NCBI GenBank assembly: GCA_964247055.1
Contig: OZ176053.1
Span: forward strand, 10,106,001 to 10,170,000
Reading direction: 5' to 3'
Length of the DNA stretch: 64,000 bases
From: Paragordius varius
Taxonomy: Eukaryota > Nematomorpha
The notes beneath the pieces were generated by a model. It did not search any database and was not told the DNA's origin. It saw nothing but the letters and a program-made list of their open reading frames with translations. Shown in pieces: positions 1 through 11,955 of the stretch (its first letter is position 1; every line of letters begins with the position of its first letter). A program made the position numbers and the translations under genes.

Positions 1-1
1 C

Positions 2-773
2 ACGCTTAGCACTCAAACTGGCATCCCATCAATCCCCAATGATAATTTTTCCAGTACCTATGTCTCCTCTTTAGCAAATGGAAAAAATATATCCAATAAA
101 AATGGACTCAAATTGACTCGTAATATTATATAAACTTTTTTCTATTGAAAATTGTTTAACTTAATCACCGCTAATTATATATGCATAATGTAATAGTTGG
201 GAAAGATTTAACACTGTGCGAAAAATCCGTTCAACAATCGATTTACTACCAAGGATTTTTATACAAAAAGTCTGGATCTTTGATTAAAGAATGGAAACCA
301 AGATGGGTCGTATTAGATGCAGTTCGTCATGAGGTAATCATAATTTTCAATATGTTATAAGATATATTATTTGTACTTATTTTTTTATACATTTTTTTCT
401 TTTTTATAGTTACGTTATTACGAAAATGAAAATGATCGAATTTGTCGGGGAGTCATTGAATTGTCACACCCATATAGTGTTTTCCCTTGTGCTAATGCTC
501 CACTAACCTCGGAAAAGTTGGATGAAAATCAACCTCATCAGTATTTTGAAGTAGTTTAATACATTTATTTTACATTTTATTCACACAAATATTATTATAC
601 TTTTTGACAAATACAAAGTATGGAACGGTAAGAATAGTTAAAAATATTAATTTTTTTATTTTAATTTATAATAGATTCATGTTGAAAAACGTACCTATAC
701 ATTTGCGGCATTTGACAGTCATTCAGCCAAAGAATGGATATCGCGCTTGAGGCATTTAAGCACAATACACTAA
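2..773 (+). CDS. Sbf: 3' end of an Sbf/MTMR5-13-type pseudophosphatase gene (C-terminal PH domain)
   Basis: Four exons: 2-119 (runs in from the left edge), 197-333, 410-550 and 675-773 with a TAA stop. All joins have GT/AG ends and keep phase; the 197 start could instead be a nearby AG at 205. The last three exons encode one PH domain: strand 1 YYQGFLYKKSG, then EWKPRWVVLD, LRYYENE, and a C-terminal helix with SAKEWISRLRH. The WKPRWxVLD and LRYY blocks at the extreme C-terminus resemble the PH domain closing SBF1/SBF2 (myotubularin-related 5/13), which are DENN-domain Rab28/Rab21 exchange factors and catalytically dead myotubularin partners at endosomes. The DENN and phosphatase-like parts would lie upstream, outside the window. 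Exon 1 is Ser/Asn-rich linker. It is convergent with the chitin synthase, with 319 bp between the stop codons. PH domain certain, Sbf likely; another C-terminal PH protein is the alternative. Confidence 0.72.
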
Positions 774-949
774 TTTACTCGTAATTTAGAGTTAATTATT
801 ATTATTACCTACTATTAATTACAATTTAAAAAATGCATTTAATTATGATTGATATTCATTTCTGCCATGGTAGATGTTGCATTAATTTGAAATGATTATT
901 TTGATACTGTAGTCAATTTAACACCCTTTTACAAATATTTATTATACAA

Positions 950-955
950 AATAAA
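950..955 (+). terminator. Poly(A) signal for the Sbf-type gene
   Basis: AATAAA about 177 bases after the stop at 773; a second AATAAA lies at 988-993. No other gene on this strand could use them, so they are the likely 3' end signals. Confidence 0.5.
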
Positions 956-1058
956 TCAAAAAATCATTTTATTTCATCAGTAAAGTCAATAAAGTTATCA
1001 AAACGAAAAATTGTTAATTTATCATATGAATGTATAAATATAGATAAATATGTGTAAT

Positions 1059-1064
1059 TTTATT
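1059..1064 (-). terminator. Poly(A) signal for chitin synthase
   Basis: AATAAA on the minus strand 28 bases past the chitin synthase stop codon. The 3' ends of this gene and the convergent Sbf-type gene therefore nearly touch or overlap between about 950 and 1060. Confidence 0.5.
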
Positions 1065-1092
1065 TGCATTCAACTCGCACATTGATAATTTC

Positions 1093-4000
1093 TTACTCAA
1101 AGAATTTATCGATTCTTGGACGATTGTTAGAATTTGTTTTGGCTTGATAATTATTAGTGTCATGAGATCCTGGTGCATTACTGCAAAAATCCATATTGAT
1201 AGGGTTTGTAATATTGTTTGTGACATTTGATCGACCATTTAATACTCCATCCGAGGTTTGATCATTCTTTTTCCCGTGTCTTATATTTTTAGTATGATTC
1301 AAAATATTTTTGGTTGGTTTACAATCTGGGCCAATGCTCTTTTTAGCTGACATTTGTACTTGATTACTAACATTATTTTTATAATTGGCGGGTATATGGT
1401 GTGGACCCAGTTTCAAAGTTTCTTTTTTCAGTTCATCCAAAATATCACGTCTGAATATTGTATCTTTCTTATTAGCCAATACACGCAATGTATTCCGGTC
1501 AGCCCGTATCATACCAAATTTCATACCCGATTGTTGATTCATATGATGATTTGCGGGAACATATCGATGTGGTCCACTCTCAATATTATTATTATTGAAA
1601 TGGGATTTATTATCACCGCTGAAACCACCGTTTGGGAAATGGTTATCTAAAAAACCTATTTTATTTGCCATCCCATTTTTCCCAAAAGTTTGTTTCTTAT
1701 TACCAAACATCATTATCCCATTATTTGGGTATTTATAGCTATTTTGCTCCATATCATAATTCAAAGCTAAATGTTCGTAATCTTTGATGTCGGCACTGTT
1801 TGCATCAAATTCATTCAACAACCGTTCATTAAACTTTGGATTATTAATTTTTTCTGATAAGGCCAGGAAGCGTTTGGCAAACGCCGCATCTAATGTATTG
1901 GTAGTATACTTCCGTGTAGTCAACCTACCATCTGCCCGAATAGTCATATTTTTTGCCAAATTTTGGGCCACTGATCTTCGACCACGCAGTCCTACACCAA
2001 AATCTGATTCTCTTGTTCGGCCTCCTCCAAAACCCATAGGAGCATTTCCATCAAACTGTCTGCCACCACGTGAGTTATTCAGGTTAGTTGGGTAAGGGAG
2101 ATGCATAGGATTTTTAAAACTCGAGTTTATTCCTCCTCCGCCGTTTTCATTGATTGAAGCCTCATATTCGATTTCATCGTCCAATCCTTCCAATTTCTGT
2201 AATTCTCTTACCAGGGCAACAGCCTGTTCTGCCGTCAGTTGTGGAGGGTACGCGGTGCCATCCTTACCTTTCTTTAGACCTGACCTAAAGCGTGATAATC
2301 CCCGTCTTTTACTACAACATTTTAGGAATTTTAGTTCGGTCGTAGCCAATATTAGCTGAAATGTGCTAAATCTGTGTGCCAACATGGCAATGAATTGGGT
2401 AATGAGTAAAAACATAAAAACGACCAAAAACACCAAAGCAATCGGTTCTAGTTTTAGGTATTGTTTATTATCATGATTGACAAACAGCGATTCAAAGTGA
2501 TCTTCATAGCTCTCATCATCCAATACCTGTCCATCACCCCCGACTTTCGCCGAGTCGATTCGTTTGCCCCAGGGCCATTCAATAAATATTTTATCTTTAC
2601 GCAATTGCAACAAGAATATGATAAGGATAAAACATGCGTTCACCATATAAAACCCCAAAATAACCTATAGGTAATTACAAATTATTAAACTTTATTCCGT
2701 AGAGATTTCAAATCAGACTTTATCTTAATTTTGTGTTCATCATCCTCGTCAAGTGGGTATAAATAGGTTTCAATCAATTCTTTCCAAAATGTTTCTTCAT
2801 CTAACGTCACTTCCAGGAGTTCTCCTTTTTTCAAATTTTTATCATTGACCCAGAATAAATCTAATTTAACAAAATAAAAAACTATTGTTATATGTAGAGA
2901 ATTAATAGGTTTTTTAATAAAATTAAGTTTCTGGTTTTTTTTATTATATATATATTTATTGATAAATATAATATGTAATACCATCTAATTTGTTAACTCC
3001 AGGAGAAGATGCGATGATTGAATTATTCATGTCTATCCGGACTTGTTTGGCAGTCTTTTTACCACCATTTATTTTAACTGTTTTAGGTTCTGTACCAAAA
3101 TTATCGTGCGAGCCAGATAGCAGATTTGTGGTTTCATCCACTTGATCTGTTAAAAGGTATGGATCGATTCGGTGAGCTTTCCTGTGCTTTTTATTTCTGT
3201 GTCTGTGGGATCTGTGTTTTCTTACAACCGTTCGTTTATTGGGACTATTGACGCAACAAGTAAGTCTACACAATGTTCCACAATTAAAGGCAAATCCATC
3301 ATCTGGATGGATTGCCACATCTGAATTATCGGATGAATAGCAAGAATCGAGATCGGATTCACATTCTGATGAGGATGAAGAGGAGGCATATACAATTTTG
3401 CTTAATTTGCGCATTACTGCGGCCTGCTTTTCATGGGCAGCTAAATGCTCAAAGCCTTCATCTCGTTCTGCCTGCGCCTGAGCTTCAAGTAAATCTTCCA
3501 ACAAAGCCGGAGGGCTCGTAGGTTTGTTGGGTAAGTTGTCGTGATTTATGCCTTCATCTTCGTTTAATGGGTGATAGAAAGGGTCTCGCTTGTTGTGTAA
3601 CAAATCCTTTAAATAACCGTAATGAGGTAAATTTTGTTGTGCCATTAAATCTAATCTATCAGCCAAACTGTTTGATGAATTCTTTCGATAGCTTTTGTTT
3701 GTGACAAGCAATGGTATTCGGCTTTCATCCTGAATGCGATTTACCTTGTCCGACAGGTAACGCAATTTTAATGCTTTCCAACGTGATTTCGCCATGTCAT
3801 GCAATCTTTTTCTCCGTTTGTGCGCTCGCAGTCGATCTATTTTGTCGGCACCTGGAACTTCACGTGTTCCCCATTGTACTACGTGCAAGTTAGTCAGAGA
3901 ATAAATGATCAGCAATAAATACATGGCTGGTATAGCTAAAAAGTACAAGATTCCATATGCAATATTCCAAAATTCTTGGGGATGCAATAAGGCCGCTATA

Positions 4001-7000
4001 AAGAAACATCCGACAAATACAAACAAGAATATGGAACTAGGTGAAGTTAAACCATCATCGGTAATTTGGACAGAAATACCGACGGATACGGATATCATAA
4101 GCAATGCATAACATGCACTCAGAAAGGCTGCAATTAATAATTGTGTTTCGGAGTTGGTACATAAGCAAACAAACACAAAACATGCTATAGGAACTAAATT
4201 TAGCGCAAACGATTTCCACAAATTTATATGAAAAACCAATGCAACGGCTCCGACTATCATAAGAAAAATGGTTCCTGGTCCGATCAAGGCACACGCTAAA
4301 AGTGCCCACTGATATGCAATATAAGCCAGGGATATACTATCATTCATTTGAATTGTTTTAGTATGGCTGCACAAAAGATCAAGGATATTAGCTAGTGTTG
4401 ATGGAATCCATCTTCTTCGTTGATTGTAAAATTCGAAAAATCCCTCAGGAGCATGAGTAAAGGCGTCAGCAGCTGCACAGTATTCTACTCGATAACCTTG
4501 TTGCAATAGCAAAGTTGATAACCACCGATCTTCACCTAACATATATATATATAGATAATGTTGATAATTTTCTCTTAACAATGGGTTTTAACATATGTTT
4601 AAACAAATATATTTTAAAAAATAGTAGCATTATATACATTTTATTTAAAATATTCGAGAATGGTTCAAAATTAAACCTTGATCGTATTGTACATAATGCA
4701 TGGCTTTTTCGGATTTTGATGCGTATTTTCGCATTACATTATCATCCATAAGTGCTGATGCGCGGAAAAGACTAAAACAACCAGGACTGCAAAGAACGCA
4801 CCCTATCATATGTTCCGTGGCTTTTTGAAACCAGTGGCCGATAGCATATTCGAACTTTTGATACCATACCATAGGTCCTGGATAAAAAAGGAGTTGATGA
4901 GAGTTACATTATATCATATTTAAATTCTTTCACAAAAAATGTTTTTATTAAAAATGTGTCGATTAATATTCAGTTGAATGAACCTGGGCAAAGGTTAAAT
5001 TAGGCTGAAACGCCACTATTTGTATGTCTCAAAAATATTTTTTAAGATTTATAATCTTAACAAAACACTCTATGGATTAGCAATCAGATATAAAAATTGG
5101 AATAAGGCGTTTAATTTTTGATGTTTTTTACCATTAACACATAGTTTTTGGCCGGCTTTTGTCAAATTAAAATGCTAATTATCGGCATCCACTTAAGATA
5201 ATAGTTATTGGTTATTTTGGCATCTTATTAGAAAACAAAGAAATATTTCACAGATCTAGATAAAAGTTTAAATTTGATATTCCACCAAATGAAAACTAGA
5301 TAAATTAGGAAAGCTAGGAGTAACTATTACTACATATTGTATGACCATGTATGAAAAATGGAATAGCACATATTTTTGTAACAGTAGTATATGATAACAT
5401 ACTTTTCAGAGTAATTCATATATCTTTGTCGCATCATATCACACAGTATTTTTTACTTTAGGTATTAAATTTTTATTTTAAATAAGAAACAAACAGGAAA
5501 TATATATAAACCTGATCCAACAGGGTGAATACGCCCACATGCAGCTCCTACCTTGTGGTTTTTCTTCATAAGATCTATAAGTAATTGGGCGGCCGCTGGT
5601 TTAACATCTACATCCCCATCCAAAGTTAGGATAAATGTATTATCCGCTCGTATTTGTTTACGTTGTATATCATCGATTTGTACCCATAGTTTTTGACCCA
5701 ATAAGTAGTACATGTACATAACCTAATTTCGTTGCACAAAAGGAATTAAAATTATCATTGTAATTAGATGATTAGGACCCACAAACTATGAGACTTACCT
5801 GGCTCCACCGTTTTTTGTTACGGATCTTGGTGCGATCTTTTAAATGAACATTTAACGTATTTCTTCCCGGTAAATTCCAAGTCAACTTACCTCCATACGG
5901 CATTATATATTTTTTGGGTGGAGCTAACCTCATGGGTGTTCTGTGAACCGCACTATGACGAAAATGATTTATATAAAAATCAATTTCGTCAAGTAACAAT
6001 AACATTATTTATTACATAATAAATATCAATCATACCTTGCGGCAATATCAACAACACTAATTAGTTGTCTAACAAAAGAATTTATAGTTCTTTGACCATG
6101 TTCATTCTCATCAAAGGCTTCATCCACAAATATATGTGCTGTGAAACAAAAGGAATAAATAGTAAATAAAATCAATAATTGATATTTGATAAAGCACTTT
6201 ACCTTCAAACTCGTAATAGTCTGGATCGGCTACTTTCAAGAACTTTTCAGCTTTTCTTCTGGCACTTTGATCTTCATCCATCCTATGCCATTATATATGG
6301 TTAATATAGATTGGTCTTTTTTCAAACTTTAAAATTTTTTCATTACAATAAATAATATGACAGAGTTGCATTTTATACCTAGTTAAATTTTAAAATCTGT
6401 TTTTCCGATCAGATATTTTAGGTGACGCAAAAGCAATATTCATTTATATAAAAAAATAATCTATACAATAATACTCGGAAATATCTCCCTAATTTGGAAG
6501 GCAAAACTCCAAATTTAAAATTTTTCATTCCATCATTTACAGAAAAATGAAAAAGTTATTTACCTAAAAATTGATTTCAACACTTGTGTCATTTCGTCCG
6601 CAGTTTCATGCCACATAGTGGCACATATATAGATTCTAATGGTGGAATCATCTCCATTGTTTATATCTTCACTTGGACCTAAGCTAGCTATCAAGTCTTG
6701 ATCTGTATTGCCTGAACTATTGTTGGAGGAGGATTTGAACCCGGAATCAAGATGTTTTTCCAAACTCTCGATACTTGCATATATATTGTTGCCATTTATA
6801 TCTTTCTTGATAACTGTCGGTTTATTACTAGTTTTGGAACTAATATTCGTGTTGTTATTCACCTTTTGCAATAATTTATCAGGAGTTGGTCCATATCTAT
6901 TATCGGCCAAATTTGCTTTTAACGTTCGCATCTTTCCATCAGCACCCATCAAGCTCCCATCAAAGGCCCTGGATCCCCGATGCCATAAAACATTTTCACC

Positions 7001-9752
7001 AAAATCATCTAGTTCGTCCTCTTCCTCCAAATGATACTGATCCAAATCGTCTTCGTCGTATATGCCATAAGAAATTTTCTCGTTTTCTGAAAACTATTTA
7101 GATTTCGTAATTAATTTACGAATTTAAAATAATTTATAAATTGGTTTTCACTCTACAAAACATGTTAAAATATATATATAAATTATCGAATAATTCTTAT
7201 AAAAAAATATTTTATATACCGCTCTTCGTAGTAGCTTGCGCTTTCTATCCCTTCTCCGGTTTAATGATAATGATTGTACTAATGCTATTGGGCAATACAT
7301 CGGACTTATAAAGAGCCTATGCGAATAAATATTTTATATGAAACATATTAAAATTTATCCAAAATTGTAAAAATAATACTTTTCAGTTTTAGCTAATCTC
7401 TCGACTTTAGGAAACCAAATGTGAAGAGTGATCCAAAACTGGGCTAATATCCAAATCATCCAAACTCCACAAATTTTATAAATAACATTTGTATCTGATT
7501 GACATTTCCAAAATACATTGTCTGGTATAAAACGGGACCTCATGGAACATGGATCCTTTTGTTCATATACACAGCTCAATCCTATGATTGATACTAATAC
7601 TGGAATCGATAGTGTAAGCGGTAAGGCAAAACTAAACCCTTGAATTTTAACTTTACAAGTGAATTTACTAACGTAGTAACAAATCAGACAGGCACAAACT
7701 TGAGTTAACACTAAAGACCATATCATAGATGGCGATATGTTTGAAGAAGCAAAAAGTGTAATGCCCAACAGATATTCGAGTTTATGAATACCAAGTTTGG
7801 CTGCTTCCTCTTTGATATCCGTGATTTGAAAAAAGGCTGGTCCTCTTGTTTTGAGTGCACCAATTAAAGATTTGAGATTCATTATACCCTGATCTAATTG
7901 CAATATATCGAGTGCCGATGTCAATAGCCAAACATTATTTTCTAACTTATTCATATCCGCACTAACCCTTTTGCGCAAGCTCGATATATACTCCGAAACA
8001 AAGGAGCTTGATACAGAAGGTGATCGGTTCAAATTTTCTACTAGTTTAGCATATTCGGCACCAAAAAATGTACGAATTTGATTTTCTTGATTTGATTCAT
8101 TTTTTAGAAATTCAACAAACATCGGGTTTACGCTAAAATAATAAACGTTTGAATGAGAATTTCCATTTAAATCCGATTGCAAAAAGAGTGGCCATAATAG
8201 TTTTCGATATGTTCGCAGAGTTTGACTAGGATTTTCGAAAATGGTTGAAACGTCAAAAAAATTGTAATTTAGTTTAAATAATGCAAAGCCACTTATGATA
8301 CAGACGCTAAGTATAATTTTCCATATACTAACAAAAATGTAAGTTTTCGCTCTGCTTCGTTTTAATAAGTCTTTGGTTATTACAAGGGTTTTAAACCCAA
8401 AAAGTTTAGCAGTATTAGTATCCACAAAATTTTCCCACCAAGTTAATGAGATAAGTATGGCAGATAATGGAATTACCCATATAATATTACTTGACAAGGT
8501 GTTTGAATAAGAGGTGCCGTCGTTTAAAATACCATTCCATACATTTTGGGGGGATGCTGTACGTGTCAACAGTGGCCACATAACAAGCCCCCCAACTAAT
8601 GCTATGAGTGACAATCCATCTAGGCCTACTTTTATCCAACGTGTCGCAATAACATTCGTTGTCGCACTATTGTCACGACTTAGCATTTGTAACAGAGCGG
8701 GGATAATGCAGAAACTATACATGATTATGAGGCCTTGGAGAGAATCTGTTTGTGGTAGTACGATCAAAACATACATACACACTCCAATGATATGCAAAGT
8801 TTCCATTCCAAACACGATGCCCAATGTTGTCCACGTAGGGGACGTGGTTGTGTGAAAAAGTGTTTGTCTCAAACTCCGGATCAGGACAAAGGTTGAGGGA
8901 AGCGTCATGCATAGCAAAATGGCCCAAAGCCAACGTAATCCATTAAGTCTAAAGGGATCCAGAGCAGATTGGTTGGACAATAACTGGATAGCTGATACAT
9001 CTATTCCATTTTCTTTGAATTCATTTGATGTTTCAAGCAACTCTACCATAGGTGTTCTTTCATATAGAGCATATATGGGTATATGGGTTTTGCTGCTCTG
9101 TAAGGATTTTGCAAACTTTCTTTTCAGCCGATTTGTTTTATCATTAGATGTTTTGGACAATAGATTTTTAGCCGTATTTGTGCGGTACAAACAAACTTCT
9201 TTGATTTGAAAATTTATTATTTGTGTGGAATCAATGGCATCCAAAGTATTGTTAGAGTGTGGTGTGGATCTTGCGACAGAAATTTTCTGATCAAAATTAT
9301 CATTGTTTAGATTTGCCGTAAGTAATAATAGAATGCCCATACTGGCCACTGAGGTGACCAGGACCAAAAGAAAGGTTACCAAGTAAACTACACATTTGGC
9401 TATTTGTTTGAAGGCTTCGACAAATCTATTCGTTTCATCAAAATCTTTGGTATCAACGGGAACGATACGAAATATATCCCATGGCGTAGTTGTGCTGTAT
9501 GAACTAGCTGATCTATATTATATAATTATATTGCATGAAATTAGGACAAAATCTGACAATTCATTTATGTTTAAACGCTATATTTTTCGAACCAGTTTTA
9601 TAAAACTTAACAGACACATATGATATAATATACCTTTGATTTAGCTTGTCCGGGGCAGATGAATTATAACTAGATTCATGATCTTTATCTGTTAGGCTGG
9701 GTCTTGTCGCAGGTCGACTGATCCCATTCTCTCCACGTAACGATGGTTCCAT
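1093..9752 (-). CDS. chs: Chitin synthase, arthropod type, 12 exons, about 2307 aa
   Basis: Polymerises GlcNAc from UDP-GlcNAc into chitin at the plasma membrane (GT2 family). Exons, 5' to 3': 9752-9634, 9512-7380, 7316-7220, 7093-6564, 6282-6203, 6138-6036, 5952-5799, 5722-5512, 4877-4677, 4535-2982, 2860-2691, 2664-1093. All eleven joins keep phase. The start is ATG at 9752. Residues about 50-740 hold a WDIFR motif and many membrane segments. The catalytic part follows: CATMWHE (940-946), LTLDGDVD (1104-1111), GRIHPVGSG, GCVLCSPGCFSLFR, GEDRW (1210-1214), QRRRW (1248-1252). A transmembrane block then ends in WGTREV (1431-1436). Near the C-terminus are FWKELIETYLYP, two further membrane helices and TLDAAFAKRF, as in arthropod enzymes. 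Those are usually about 1500-1600 aa. The excess here lies in low-complexity linkers: exon 4 start, exon 10 end, and an Asn-rich tail of some 250 residues. No myosin domain is seen. Confidence 0.95.
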
Positions 9753-11955
9753 AATTTTGTATGATAATTTTACAACAATATATTAAAATGATGCAGAGCC
9801 ATCAATTATGATTTAAATTTAATGGTAAATGTTCCTTTTTTGGAATAACAGGATGATAAAAGCGAATATTTTAATTAGCACAACTTTGATTGCGTTTATT
9901 CCCAGCCGAATTGAAAGTTTTGAAATGACGTTTTTTTCACACTTCTACTATTCATTTTTTGGTAAATGTGTCTAAACAAAAATATTCGTTTTTAATTTTA
10001 TTTTAACGATTTGTAGAGATTAGGGGAAATATTTGAAATATTTAGAATATAGTTAATTTGGTATGAATAGCTTTAACACATAAACGTATTAATTCATCGT
10101 CAATATAATGTTGTGGAAAAGTTGTATAAATTCGTTCTTTTTTTTCGATTTTATTTCTTCATGTTATAAATTGATTCATATCTAAACTGCATAAATAACC
10201 GAGAATGCGGTTTTCCCTCAATGAATAAAATCAAGATAACTCAAAAGCACAGATATATCAGTTTTTATTTAAATTTATGAATAATAGATTTAAAATTGAA
10301 AAAAGTAAATTCTTTTTTTAAATAAATTTGTCACATTGATAATTTTATTATTTTTATATTTAATAAGAGAATGTATCGTATCCCGTTTATCCTATAATAC
10401 TTTTGATAAATATTATTAGGGTTATAAAACTTTATGTTCATATTTACCAAAAATTTGCTGGGGGCCAAATAAAATATAATTATGTTTTTATTGTTTAGGG
10501 GTGAGTACTTTTTTCCAAAAAAATATTTTTATTCTCCATAATTATGGCTAATTCAATTTTATTTAATTTAAAAAAGATAGATAAACCCATAGACATTTTC
10601 TACAGATTTAAGTTAAACTGGTGCTTAGCGCAACTCAAATTAGAGCAATATATTGTATTCTTGTATTCAACAAAAAAAATGGTATCCTACATTTCCCGAG
10701 TAAATAAATTTTGAGTTGACACACAGAAAGTGAGACTTTGTTCCCTTATTATAATTTTTATCTATCTCTATATGTGCTGAATACTTAACAATATATTCCC
10801 ATTCAACAAGTTAGCTTAATTGAAAATACAGTAAAAAATCATTGTTTGATAAAATCATTTTATTTAAACAGTGTGAAACGAAGTGTGAAATTGTCTTCCT
10901 TGTTTCAAATTTGAATTGAATTAAATTAATTTGGGAATTTTCTTGAAGTTTTTTCGTACAAATAAATTAGGTTTTTCTTCCGAATATATAATACAATCGA
11001 TTTTATTTTATGGTTTTATATTGAAAGAATTTGATAGTAGTTGTTTTTTAATTTTCAAAATATTTAATTTTAACACCTTACATCTCTCATAACGTTTTAA
11101 TATTAAGTAGGTAATTAAATATATTGAGTAAATCAAATTTAAGTATATAGAGCTAGCTAATGATTAAAATGCAATCAGCATCATGTATACCAAATTATAT
11201 AAACAATGCAAAAAGCCTTGTTTCCTTAAATTCATTAACACATGAAAAACTAGTTGATCTGGTTTGTGGGTTAATTTTTTAAACTATAAAACAATCATTC
11301 AAAATTTAAAATATTATATAAAAATAATTTGTCACAATTCTTAGAATTAAAGTGTCCTAAATCTAAAATCCTCTCATATATATAATGTGCGGCGCATCTT
11401 TAAACCGTTGTTCTGATTGATACAAGCATTAAAATACTAAATTGATAATTTTGCTATGAAACTACATAGATACTTATTAATAAAATTAATTTTGTACAAA
11501 CAAATGTAAAAGTTCAAATACAAAAGTAAAACGCTAAAATAAAAAAAGATCAATCGATAAGGTAATTTAAAAAACTTACTCTTTATACTGATATATATAT
11601 ATATATATATATACATATATAAAATTAAAATTATATTATATAAAAGTTATATGATATAAGTGTAACAGTAAAAGTTTTTTATTGCAAAAAATTAGATATG
11701 TAGGCAAACGTATTGATTTGTAAGTCGAGATAAAGAAAATTGTTGTAGTTGACATAAATAAATACATATAAAGGTCAAAGTCAAATTACATAGAATCAAC
11801 TCTATATACATTTTGATACAATAAAATTTTAGAATCGCTAGATTTTGTCTAATATAAATGAAAAAAATATAATATGAAAATATATATATATATATATATA
11901 TAATACAAAAATTAGTTTTTCAAGCAATTTTTCACCTTTTATGTAAATATAACAA
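9753..11955. other. Upstream region of chitin synthase, no gene seen
   Basis: AT-rich sequence with no credible exon on either strand. It should contain the chitin synthase promoter, but no core motif can be defended by eye. Short TA microsatellites occur near 11590-11615 and 11880-11902. Confidence 0.5.
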
